Below are positions 1 through 9,578 of a stretch of 64,000 bases of DNA, one piece after another; position 1 is the stretch's first letter, and each line of letters opens with the position of its first letter. A model generated the notes under the pieces. That model worked only from the letters and a program-made list of their open reading frames with translations. It had not been told where the DNA came from and ran no database searches. The position numbers were made by a program, and so were the translations under genes. Source of the stretch: Methanobacteriaceae archaeon (lineage in GTDB: Archaea; Methanobacteriota; Methanobacteria; Methanobacteriales; Methanobacteriaceae). The stretch is from assembly GCA_030656015.1 (NCBI GenBank), contig JAUSNX010000012.1, positions 124,001 through 188,000 on the forward strand, read 5' to 3'.

Positions 1-1122
1 GTCCCCGTAAGTTCCCACCAGCTGACCTTTAGGACCGTATGCTGGTTCTTCTTGGAGGAATTTAGGAACATTGAATTCCAGGTTCATGCTGGTAAATGGT
101 ACCTGAGATCCCCGAGCTGCGTAGGCCATGTTAAGGTTAAATATAAGCATTTGTACTGCCTGTTTAACCTTTTCATAAGGCAATCCCTTGGCAAATGGTG
201 CTACAAAGACATTCCATAGACTCATGGATTGTCCACCACTCATGTTTTGTTGAGCCGCCAGCATTATTTCACCGGCGTGGTTCATGAGGGTTTCCATGTG
301 TTTTGGAGGTCCAGCCACTGAAGTGTGGTCTCCAGTACCATCTACTTTCAGTCCGTGTTTAATAAATAATCTTAAATCGTGCTGTAGGCAGTTTAATGGT
401 CTGCCAGCGAAGAATTCTAAATCGTGAATGTGTATATCTCCGGACATGTGGGCATCGGCCAAACGGTTAGGCAAAATGTGTACCAGAGCATATTGTTTTA
501 GGGCCTCATCAGCCACGTATTTGTGCACGGTTTCCGGGTTGTGAATCATATTAGCATTATCACGAGAACCGTTTTCAATTAAATTAGTAATGTTATAAAC
601 CGGAATCCCAAGCCGAGTGTATTTTCTACGTAAATCTTCCAACCCATTTTCCACCAGCTTGGTATTTACGATTTCCCTTATCATAGGGGCAGTTAAATAA
701 TCAACATCCAATTTTTTAAGTTCTTTCCACACATCAGATGCAATTTTATGCGCTACTTTTTCAGATGCTCCAGTTTCCTGAATTAAAGTATTTTCGATCT
801 TTTTTTGATCAAAACCTTCAATTTTATCCCTAGTAGTACGTACTCGAAGTTTATTAGTAGCCAAATATCTATCAGCTGCTGATTCTTTGATTTCTTTAAG
901 ATAATCATAAACCAGAATCTTTATTTCGGCTGTAGTTATCCCATCATAGGCCGCGGTGGCCACTTGAGATGCAATTTTTTCGGAAGCCCATAAAGGAGCC
1001 CCTACCATAAGGAGGGACTTTACCAGTTTGTCATGGCTGAATTTTTCGTTTACTCCATTATTTTTTAGTACGCAAGTCTCGGCCTTAGTTGGCAAAGCAG
1101 CTATTATTCGCGCATCCTTCAT
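1..1122 (-). CDS. nrdD: anaerobic (class III) ribonucleoside-triphosphate reductase, N-terminal part
   Basis: This gene enters from the left edge, and 374 codons from its start are visible. The protein begins MKDARIIAALPTKAETCVLK. An ATP-cone-like regulatory region (about residues 15-105, with LRVRTTRDKIEGFD) leads into the glycyl-radical reductase core, with HIHDLEFF and later GGQSMSLWNVFVAPFAKGLP. The family makes dNTPs from NTPs without oxygen, using a C-terminal glycyl radical installed by NrdG. That radical site and the C-terminal zinc site lie outside the window, so their integrity cannot be judged. No intein is seen in the visible part. The ATG at 1122 is the first good start, and the upstream 340 bases are very AT-rich. 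Identification rests on recognition of the family from the translated sequence. Confidence 0.9.
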   Translation of the reverse strand, partial: MKDARIIAALPTKAETCVLKNNGVNEKFSHDKLVKSLLMVGAPLWASEKIASQVATAAYDGITTAEIKILVYDYLKEIKESAADRYLATNKLRVRTTRDKIEGFDQKKIENTLIQETGASEKVAHKIASDVWKELKKLDVDYLTAPMIREIVNTKLVENGLEDLRRKYTRLGIPVYNITNLIENGSRDNANMIHNPETVHKYVADEALKQYALVHILPNRLADAHMSGDIHIHDLEFFAGRPLNCLQHDLRLFIKHGLKVDGTGDHTSVAGPPKHMETLMNHAGEIMLAAQQNMSGGQSMSLWNVFVAPFAKGLPYEKVKQAVQMLIFNLNMAYAARGSQVPFTSMNLEFNVPKFLQEEPAYGPKGQLVGTYGD

Positions 1123-1463
1123 CAATATAATCACCCACGTTAAATACCCATTTTATTAAAATTATAATTTCTTTTAATAGACAATTACCCTAGGGAACAT
1201 AGTTGTTCATAAAAAGCAATATTCACCTTAGATTTAAGTAATCCTCAATCAAAATCTAGATTAACTTTTGTTTAAAGCACTATATAAGTTATTTTATCGT
1301 TCGTTTTTTAAGCTCTTAGAGACAAACAAAACTCCCAAATACTTCTCTTCTCATTTTTTTAATAAAATTTAATTAATATTAAAATAAAAAAATGAAAATA
1401 AAAAATTTTTAGAAATATTAACAAAGATGATAACTAAATCATTTAAAAAATTATCTGAGTTAA
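1123..1463. other. AT-rich spacer between polC and nrdD
   Basis: No open frame with coding character is seen on either strand. The stretch should hold the nrdD promoter: on the minus strand a TATA-like AACTTATATA lies at 1279-1288, which would give a 5' leader of roughly 130 nt. T-rich runs just left of the polC stop on the minus strand could end polC transcription. Both assignments are weak in such AT-rich DNA. Confidence 0.4.
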
Positions 1464-4400
1464 TTATAGAAATACATCCAGAGAACTCTGTTTAGATTTA
1501 TCACTTTCAAATAGCGAATTTATTCCAAATTCTAAAATATCCAACCTCTGCATCAGGTAAGGATCAATTGGGTAACGATTAGCCAGTTCTCTGGAAATTT
1601 CCCGGTATTTCACTACAGATCCTTTAGAAACACTCAATATGAGATTAGAACCACATTTACACTCACCAGTGAGCGGTATACGTCGATATTTAGAATTACA
1701 TTTAGTGCATCTTACCTTCTGCCGGGAAAAGGCCCGGGTATTTCCCATCATATCTGGCAAAAAGTGAGAAGTGAGTACTCCTTCCACCACTCCTCTTTGA
1801 TCCACGGCCCTTATCCTCTCAGCAATTTGAATTTGAGCCTCTACCTTTTCTTTCATAGTAGGTAAGGTTTTATAGAGACATACTTTTGGTCCGGCATGAA
1901 TACTGGAAGTATTATGGGAAAACATTATTCCTTCATATTGGCCCGGAGTACCCAACCGATTTTTCACATTATCTATTAAATCCAGAACATCAGAAGGTTT
2001 GGCATGTTCTTGAGCCTTTTGATAGAACTCTAAGGGGAATGATTCCATAGCATCAATATTGTGCGATTCATCATCTATTTCTTCAGGATCTATACGGGAA
2101 GATAGAACCAGTGGAGCATCCATACTTCCTCCCCGAGTGCTGGGCAAGTATGATTTAGAGAAATTCAATAAAGCATCCATTAAAAGCATGATAGAATCTT
2201 CATCACTGTCACAGTTTCTCCGCTTAGCAGAATGGAAGAAAGGATGAGCATAACAGGCCGCAGCCTTGGTAAATCCAACCACACGACCCAATACTCCGGC
2301 AGAGGTGTGAGGGGCCAGCCCAACAACTAGATGGCCAACCAGTTCTTTGCTTTGTTTTACATTGTAAAAACGTTCCAGCCCGTAAAAATTCGCTAAAAGG
2401 TCATCAATAAAACCAGCCACTCCTAGAAGATACTGGCCACAGTGTTCAGATACTACTACATCCTGAACCTTTAATTCTAATATTTGGTCTTCTTCTTCCA
2501 GTGCCACCCCATAGCAGTCTTTTTCATATCCCATTTCCTTTAATTTCGCAACATCTACTCCCACTTCTTTAGGAGTGAAATGAGTTAAAGGCAGATCAGT
2601 GGAATCATGACGTATAGTAGCATCTTTAAAGGTGAAAACTTCGTTTTTAGCCCTTAAAATTCCTTTTTCCAAAGGTTCTGGGAACTTATCCTCGGATATC
2701 ATCCCTATAACTCCTTTTATTTCATCCATCTTACGTACACCCACATTTTCCGAGGCTTTTTTAAGAAGTCCAGCTATATTAATCTTCTTCTTTCCAGGTT
2801 GGGCCAGCTCAGTAGGTGACCCACAATGAGGACATATAGATTGGAATGAACTTATTTGACATTCGGTACATTTAGAACGGGCCAGTTCTACAGTTATACT
2901 ACCTTTTTTAGCAGCTTCCACAATATTTCGGCGAGTTCCACCATTATTGCCAATAGGGAAAAGGGAATGAGGTGCTGGTTTCATTTTCCGTTCTTTGGTT
3001 TTTTCCGGCCTTCCCACCCTGGTTCCAATATAGGTAGGGGCTTGGGCCATAATTTCCACTGGAGCAGCTTCATTAACTGCTTTTAATGTATTTTCCAGGG
3101 TTTCATCCAATGGATTTGGAAGAGTTTTAATCAACACGTAGGCCTCTTCAGGAGCAATAATCACTTGAGAGTCCATCATAATATGAGGAACACCAATGAC
3201 TTCTAGAATCCTTTTTTGAGGAGACATATCTAGTTTTAATTCATCTCCATTATGGTATTCATCAATTTTAGTAAATATCCATTCACGTAGTAGATTTAAA
3301 TCTTTTATAGATACATCATGATAAAAGTAAGTGTATTCCGGATGCAAAGGTACTTCATAGTCTTCTGATATCTTAAATGCTTCCTCAGCAGTTATTTTTT
3401 TCATTAGCAGCGTTTTTAAATCTAGGGGATCTTTTTGCAGGTCGTATTTTTCAGCAGATTCAATGGTTTTAACCCACCATTCTTCACACCAGGCCGAAGG
3501 TAGTAAAACATGGTTATTTCTTAAAAATTCACCGAAAGCCACCAGCATATCGCCCAAAAATAAAACCTCATCTACTTGAGGCCTTAATTTACGTGCTTCT
3601 GCCGTAGTGGATATTTTAATTACATTTCCATTTTTTAATTTAACAATAGGTCCATCTATGGTATCCACCGGAACCACACAGGTACCTTTTCCAGGTCTTT
3701 CTATTTTCATCTGAGTTCCTACTGCCAGAAACTCTAGAAGTTCCATAGTGGCCGGGCTGACACCCATTGCCGCCAGCCCAGTATTTCGAGATCTTCCATA
3801 TCTAAGTCGGAATGCTCCTTTCTCTGAAGGATTGGCCAGCACCGGTCTTCCACCAATAATATCCTGAATATACTTATAATCTGCTTTGATCTCGGTTTCT
3901 TCATCGTCTTTTTTAGCTGGTGCTTTTGAAAATTGTGCTAACCAATCCCAACCTTCTAAATTCAATATTTTGGCATATTTAAGTACTTTAGGTGCTTTCT
4001 GAATAATACCTTCCACCATAGCCAGTAAAGCCCCGCCCCGTATGTTATTGGTTTCTACTCGCTCCAAGTCCCGGTGGGATACTTCAATTTTATCAGTAGG
4101 TTCCCCAGTAACTTCTACAGGGATACTACGGGCGGCTAAACGTACTTCGTCAGGTTTAGGAGAATATTGTAGATTAGTTACTTCTGATTCATATAATTCC
4201 ACTTCTTCCACATATCGTTCTATTTCAGCATCAATAGGTACATAAGGAGCTAAATCAATAGCCCATCGAATATAATCTCCTATTAAAACTGCTAGAGCCG
4301 CCGCAGTACCTCCTGCACTTCTAATTGGACCGGCAAAGTAAACTGCAAAATAATTACTACGGTCAAAATTCTGTTTAATTCTTACTTTGGCTATTCCTTC

Positions 4401-4754
4401 CAGTGGTGCAGCCACCACTCCTTCCGTAAGAATGGCCAGAGCCGTACGAAGAGCCTGGTCAGCCATAACTTCCCTCTGGGCCAGTTCATCCTCTTTACTG
4501 TTTTCGTCCAAGGGGGCTGACGCAATCTCGGCAGCTATTTTGAATGCTGCTTCCTCCCGGCTGGATTTTTCTTCCAGAAATTTAATTCTCTCTGCAATGC
4601 CTTCTGGACCTACCAGCCCCTCTACTCTTTCAGCTAAATCCTTGGCCAGAGGTATTTCTGTTTCAGTTTCCACATCTAGCCCCTTTGAGCGAGCCTCACC
4701 TGCTATTTTGTAGAGTTTTTTGGTTTCTGATTCTAATTCTTCGAAATAGTCCAT
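1464..4754 (-). CDS. polC: DNA polymerase D (family D) large catalytic subunit DP2
   Basis: Catalytic subunit of the euryarchaeal replicative polymerase PolD. It pairs with the DP1 exonuclease subunit, which is not in the window. The start is set at MDYFEELE (4754), because AAAGGG sits five to six bases upstream of it and would abut the alternative ATG at 4760. The protein has 1096 residues, the normal length for an intein-free DP2. Visible landmarks are an internal zinc motif (CTEC...CPHC, about residue 625-640), the acidic active-site stretch NCDSDEDSIMLLMD (about 845), and a C-terminal zinc motif (CTKC...CKC, about 1015). Many archaeal homologues carry inteins at or near the NCDxDED motif. 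Here the motif is uninterrupted. Confidence 0.96.
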   Translation of the reverse strand: MDYFEELESETKKLYKIAGEARSKGLDVETETEIPLAKDLAERVEGLVGPEGIAERIKFLEEKSSREEAAFKIAAEIASAPLDENSKEDELAQREVMADQALRTALAILTEGVVAAPLEGIAKVRIKQNFDRSNYFAVYFAGPIRSAGGTAAALAVLIGDYIRWAIDLAPYVPIDAEIERYVEEVELYESEVTNLQYSPKPDEVRLAARSIPVEVTGEPTDKIEVSHRDLERVETNNIRGGALLAMVEGIIQKAPKVLKYAKILNLEGWDWLAQFSKAPAKKDDEETEIKADYKYIQDIIGGRPVLANPSEKGAFRLRYGRSRNTGLAAMGVSPATMELLEFLAVGTQMKIERPGKGTCVVPVDTIDGPIVKLKNGNVIKISTTAEARKLRPQVDEVLFLGDMLVAFGEFLRNNHVLLPSAWCEEWWVKTIESAEKYDLQKDPLDLKTLLMKKITAEEAFKISEDYEVPLHPEYTYFYHDVSIKDLNLLREWIFTKIDEYHNGDELKLDMSPQKRILEVIGVPHIMMDSQVIIAPEEAYVLIKTLPNPLDETLENTLKAVNEAAPVEIMAQAPTYIGTRVGRPEKTKERKMKPAPHSLFPIGNNGGTRRNIVEAAKKGSITVELARSKCTECQISSFQSICPHCGSPTELAQPGKKKINIAGLLKKASENVGVRKMDEIKGVIGMISEDKFPEPLEKGILRAKNEVFTFKDATIRHDSTDLPLTHFTPKEVGVDVAKLKEMGYEKDCYGVALEEEDQILELKVQDVVVSEHCGQYLLGVAGFIDDLLANFYGLERFYNVKQSKELVGHLVVGLAPHTSAGVLGRVVGFTKAAACYAHPFFHSAKRRNCDSDEDSIMLLMDALLNFSKSYLPSTRGGSMDAPLVLSSRIDPEEIDDESHNIDAMESFPLEFYQKAQEHAKPSDVLDLIDNVKNRLGTPGQYEGIMFSHNTSSIHAGPKVCLYKTLPTMKEKVEAQIQIAERIRAVDQRGVVEGVLTSHFLPDMMGNTRAFSRQKVRCTKCNSKYRRIPLTGECKCGSNLILSVSKGSVVKYREISRELANRYPIDPYLMQRLDILEFGINSLFESDKSKQSSLDVFL

Positions 4755-5022
4755 TAACATCCCTTTGAGTTTGATTATAAGTATTTAAGTTATTATTAAG
4801 CCTTTTTAAAAAATAAAAAATATAAATATAATTGCAAGTTTTGCTTTAAAATATTATTGTACAAACAGATATTTAATGATTTTTTTAAACGCAAAAATTC
4901 TTTAAACGAAAATAATTATAAATTATTAATTAATAATTTTATTAAACATTTAAAAACAAATAATCATTAACTATTTAACAGTATAAATTTCATAATTAAT
5001 TAAACAGAGAATTAAAATTACA

Positions 5023-5030
5023 TTTATATA
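5023..5030 (+). promoter_or_regulatory. TATA box candidate for the Sec61 beta gene
   Basis: TTTATATA lies 18 bases upstream of the Sec61 beta ATG. If used at the usual archaeal spacing, transcription would start at or just after the start codon, giving a leaderless message. A GGTGAT Shine-Dalgarno at 5039-5044 argues for a leader instead, which would need the weaker TATAAATTT at 4982. Which of the two is used is unknown. Confidence 0.35.
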
Positions 5031-5047
5031 TTATCATCGGTGATATT

Positions 5048-5209
5048 ATGGGAAAAAAAGATAAAAAAAGCCTTCCACCAAGTGGTGCCGGGCTGGTAAG
5101 ATACTTTGAAGATGAAACAAGAGGCCCTAAGATGAGTCCAGAGCAAGTAGTTGCTATGACCATTATTCTGGCTATTTTCTGTCTGGCTCTTCGTTTTTCA
5201 ACTAGTTAA
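5048..5209 (+). CDS. preprotein translocase subunit Sec61 beta (archaeal SecG type)
   Basis: A 53-residue single-span protein beginning MGKKDKKSLPPSGAGLVRYF and ending in one C-terminal membrane helix (about residues 33-49). This matches the archaeal Sec61 beta family: a short basic N-terminus, the PPS-GAGLVRYFE-DE motif, a P-x-x-V segment and a tail-anchored helix. The protein is the small accessory subunit of the SecYE channel. GGTGAT three bases before the ATG is the ribosome binding site. It stands alone between polC (opposite strand) and purB. Confidence 0.93.
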   Translation: MGKKDKKSLPPSGAGLVRYFEDETRGPKMSPEQVVAMTIILAIFCLALRFSTS

Positions 5210-5325
5210 ACAGATCAAATTTAAACATATAAATAATTAAATTTATTTTTAAGGTCTATTTTTTATTGCATTTTAAAATTAATATAGTTAGATTTATTTG
5301 AATTATAAACTACGGAGTGATTTTT

Positions 5326-6675
<1,350 letters not shown>

Positions 6676-6733
6676 ATATTTAGACTTTAAAAATTCTAAA
6701 TATATTTAAAAAAAGTTTTTAAGTTTAATTAAT

Positions 6734-6780
6734 GTTTTTTTCTTTTTAAAGCCTTTTTAATCTATTAATTTCTATTTTTT
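6734..6780 (+). terminator. T-rich intrinsic terminator region after purB
   Basis: Successive T runs (TTTTTTT, CTTTTT, CTTTTT, then TTTTTT) lie about 60-110 bases past the purB stop on the coding strand. Oligo-T tracts without a stem are the usual intrinsic terminators in Archaea. The call is tempered by the general AT richness. Confidence 0.4.
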
Positions 6781-6907
6781 AGCATTTTCCTTGATTTTTA
6801 TTTTTTACTAATTCTAATTACAAAATTGTACATTTTATTAAATAAATATAAAAGTTAATTAACCTCTTCCAACAGAATAATTGACAGTACCTGGGAGGTG
6901 CTTTTAA

Positions 6908-7828
6908 ATGAGTGACATGAAAGAATTAAAATCTATAAAAATTGTCCCTTATACACTCATGAATTCTTCTTTGAGTGCCGTATGGGGCCTATTGTTTGCA
7001 ATAATATTGTTGATATTTGCTGGAGCATTTTCAGCAGTGCTACCATCCGAATTGTCTTCATTTTCCGGATTCTTGTTAGGTCTGGGCGTAGCAGGGCTAG
7101 TTGTATTTCCAGTTGGTTCGTTCCTTTTAAGTATAACACAGTCTTTCCTTTATGCGCTAATTTATAATTTAATGGTCCCTAAATTAGGTGGGATACAAAT
7201 AGAATTAGCCGACATGAAAGAAATCACCAAAGCTGGAGTTATTCCCTTTGCATTAATAGTCGCCGCAGTAACCGCTGTTTTCCAGTTTGTAATCCAGCTG
7301 GTATTTGTTCCTCTACAATACTTATCTATAGGGTTTATTGGGTCTATGGTCAAAACCATTGCCGCCACAACTAACAGTACTATGCCTGTAGCATCCATGG
7401 GATCTTTAGGAGGATTTAGTGCATTGGGGGCTATTTTAAACATTATTTTAACTCCAATAATAACCTTCATAATGGTTTTCATTGGAGCAGTTATTTTAGC
7501 CGCGCTTTACAACTTACTTGCACCTAAATTAGGTGGAATAAAAATAGGATTAAGTGAAAAAGCTCACGGATTCTTAGGAATTGAAAGTATCAGTCCAGTA
7601 GCATTAGGTCTTATTGGTGGAGCTATAGCCGCAGTTTTTGGAATTATTATTGGAATATTATTCTTAATAATTCTAGCAATAGCAGGTTCTGCCCTAGCTG
7701 GTTTAGTATTGCTATTTGTTTATGCTATAGGTGGATTTATAGTAATATTCATTGCCTACGCATTAACTGCAGTGTTCTATAACTTCCTAGCACCTAAAAT
7801 CGGCGGATTCGAAATAAAATTAGAATAA
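6908..7828 (+). CDS. polytopic membrane protein with three DUF3566-like repeats
   Basis: The 306-residue protein is almost entirely hydrophobic and has a clear three-fold repeat of about 100 residues. Each unit ends in a near-identical motif: YNLMVPKLGGIQIEL (about residue 85), YNLLAPKLGGIKIGL (about 200) and YNFLAPKIGGFEIKLE (about 290, the C-terminus). Each unit also contains two membrane helices before the motif. The YN-L-x-x-x-GGI-x-I ending recalls the actinobacterial DUF3566 membrane domain, but this comparison is from memory. No function is known. A strong GGGAGGTG (6892-6899) precedes the ATG, and TAAATATA near 6843 could be its TATA box. It appears to be monocistronic. Confidence 0.75.
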   Translation: MSDMKELKSIKIVPYTLMNSSLSAVWGLLFAIILLIFAGAFSAVLPSELSSFSGFLLGLGVAGLVVFPVGSFLLSITQSFLYALIYNLMVPKLGGIQIELADMKEITKAGVIPFALIVAAVTAVFQFVIQLVFVPLQYLSIGFIGSMVKTIAATTNSTMPVASMGSLGGFSALGAILNIILTPIITFIMVFIGAVILAALYNLLAPKLGGIKIGLSEKAHGFLGIESISPVALGLIGGAIAAVFGIIIGILFLIILAIAGSALAGLVLLFVYAIGGFIVIFIAYALTAVFYNFLAPKIGGFEIKLE

Positions 7829-8063
7829 TTAGAATAAATTTCTAATATTTTTTATTTCTAATTCTTATATTTTTTTATTTTTACATTAAAAAGATTCAAA
7901 ATAAATATTTTTAGATTAAACTATTTTTAAGAAATTTTTTTAAAAGTGAATTATAAAATATAATTAAACCAACATTAAATTGTTAATTAATATTTATTAG
8001 TCAATATGCTTGTAAAAATTAAAAAAATTAGTAATAATAAAATATCAAAAAGTTATTTTTGAA

Positions 8064-8726
8064 TTAAAAAAGCCATTTAGGATTGTATTCAACGTCCTTG
8101 ACTCCATTGACACAAACTAGAGAACCAATGGGTCGTTTAATTCCATGGTGAGTAACTGCTACCACATCATAATTAACCCAGTTTCCATAATCCCTACCTT
8201 TAATCTGGAGCCAAACATGGCCATACCATTGTTTATCCCCACATTTAACTCTTCCATGTGCATAACGGACATCATATCCCATGTCTTCCAGAACTGGGCG
8301 TATAAGCTGAGCATAGTCCGTACAATTAATTCCTAAACCTTTTCTAAGACGAGTTAGGGCCATTTTATTGTCAAATTTATCATTATAATAGTACTTATAT
8401 TCCCCATGATTAGCTATGGCTTTATAAAGATCTTTAGCATCGTTAAATTTTTTATCAAGCGCTTCTTCCAATTTTATCCAAGAAGCAGATTTTTTTCGGC
8501 CCAATGAAGGTTTTACTATTTCCATATCTTCATCTAATCGGACTGATTTCGGATTCCTGCCTTTGCTTTTTATAAAAAGATCTACTCTTCGCATCATGTC
8601 TTCATACTGTCTTTTGCCTATTTTAGAACCATTTAAAGTAACATATTTAGGTTTTCTGCCCCTTTCCATTTGAAATTGCATTATACGAATGCTCATGTCC
8701 TGGTAATCTTTATAAGATATGATCAT
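8064..8726 (-). CDS. pseudomurein-binding-repeat protein with transglutaminase-like cysteine peptidase domain
   Basis: The N-terminal 65 residues hold two pseudomurein-binding-type repeats (YQDMSIRIMQFQMERGRKPKYV and YEDMMRRVDLFIKSKGRNP in outline, each ending in a GR-P-x-x-V signature). The C-terminal half has a Cys-His-Asp arrangement in NCTDYA, WYGHVWLQ and VNYDVVA. This is the layout of the phage pseudomurein endoisopeptidases PeiW/PeiP and of cellular homologues that cut the peptide cross-links of the wall. No signal peptide is visible, so export would need lysis, a holin or another route. GAGGGGAT precedes the ATG. The gene sits 19 bases downstream of the small membrane protein at 8746-9087, consistent with one transcript. 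Peptidase activity is inferred from motifs only. Confidence 0.8.
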   Translation of the reverse strand: MIISYKDYQDMSIRIMQFQMERGRKPKYVTLNGSKIGKRQYEDMMRRVDLFIKSKGRNPKSVRLDEDMEIVKPSLGRKKSASWIKLEEALDKKFNDAKDLYKAIANHGEYKYYYNDKFDNKMALTRLRKGLGINCTDYAQLIRPVLEDMGYDVRYAHGRVKCGDKQWYGHVWLQIKGRDYGNWVNYDVVAVTHHGIKRPIGSLVCVNGVKDVEYNPKWLF

Positions 8727-8745
8727 TGAATCCCCTCACAGGTGG

Positions 8746-9087
8746 TTAAGCCACATCTTCTTCAATTTCAGATTCTTCTTCCAGTATTTTCTCTTTATTT
8801 TCAGTTTTAGGCTTTATTTCACTTTTAAGGCCAGATTCACTCTCTAATTTTGGTTCTGGTTGTTCAGTGGTAGTTTTAACGGCTTTTTCTGCTTCATCAC
8901 TTGATTTTTCTGATTCTGACGAAGCCTTACTCAAACCCTTATGAGATATAAATCCAGCTATGCCGCCAGCTGCAGCTGCAGCTATCTCATTTTGGCCTTT
9001 ATACATCCCCATGAGAGAAATTAGTGTCAAACATAATATTGCTACTGTTTCTACCGCCACTATATATACATTACTAGGATTTGCCAT
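8746..9087 (-). CDS. small holin-like membrane protein
   Basis: A 113-residue protein with a hydrophobic N-terminus: one helix at about residues 7-26 and a second Ala/Gly-rich hydrophobic segment at about 34-48. A long, highly charged, low-complexity tail rich in Glu, Lys and Ser follows. Its size, N-terminal membrane part, charged tail and position directly before a wall hydrolase fit a holin-like partner. Holins have no reliable sequence signature, so this is inference from architecture and context. It could equally be a generic membrane anchor. No phage structural genes are nearby. Confidence 0.55.
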   Translation of the reverse strand: MANPSNVYIVAVETVAILCLTLISLMGMYKGQNEIAAAAAGGIAGFISHKGLSKASSESEKSSDEAEKAVKTTTEQPEPKLESESGLKSEIKPKTENKEKILEEESEIEEDVA

Positions 9088-9186
9088 TTTATCGCCCCTG
9101 ATATCAATAATAAAGTAATAAATTAACTTACATGTGTAAATTAGATTAATATAAAAATTTAAATGTCATTAAATATTTAATTGTGC

Positions 9187-9333
9187 TTATTTTTCTGTGT
9201 ATTTCTCAGGATTATCTTCAAATGTTTTTTTACATCCCGGAGCGCAGAAATAATATTTTTTCCCTTCATATTCACTCACAAATTTGGCCGATTTCTCGTC
9301 CACTTCCATGTTGCATATAGGATCTACTGCCAT
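9187..9333 (-). CDS. YHS-domain metal-binding small protein
   Basis: A 48-residue protein beginning MAVDPICNMEVDEKSAKF, with YYFCAPGCKKTFEDNPEKY at its end. This is a complete YHS domain (D-P-x-C-x-M near the start, then Y-x-F-C-x-x-x-C-x-x-x-F). YHS domains occur alone or fused to copper and other heavy-metal P-type ATPases and are thought to bind metal through the cysteines. The gene lies just downstream of copA on the same strand, supporting a role in copper or silver handling. A 245-base gap and a TTAAATATA box (9351-9360) suggest its own promoter. Confidence 0.88.
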   Translation of the reverse strand: MAVDPICNMEVDEKSAKFVSEYEGKKYYFCAPGCKKTFEDNPEKYTEK

Positions 9334-9578
9334 TTTTACACCATATAATAGTATATTTAAAAAAGTATTAAAGTTTTTATATTAATAGACCATGTTTTTT
9401 GAAAAAATTTAAATTTCCCATGAAATTTATAAATAGATTAAAAATTAATTAGTTTTAAATTAATTAAAAATACTATAAAAATAAAATAAGTTTTCTATTA
9501 TCAAATTAAAAAGATAGATGATAATTAAATAAGTAGTTCTATTAAATCCTAATTTAATAGAAGCTACCTACAAATATA

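Noticed and set aside
1464-4754. Intein in polC
   Set aside because: The protein has normal intein-free length, and the usual insertion site NCDSDEDS is continuous.
6957-7482. Overlapping frames on both strands across the three-fold repeat membrane protein
   Set aside because: Shadow frames. Only the frame with the GGGAGGTG site and the repeated motif has protein-like structure.
8064-9087. Calling the peptidase and holin-like genes a prophage remnant
   Set aside because: No other phage-type gene lies within several kilobases. The flanking genes look like ordinary host genes, so only a lysis-cassette-like pair is claimed.
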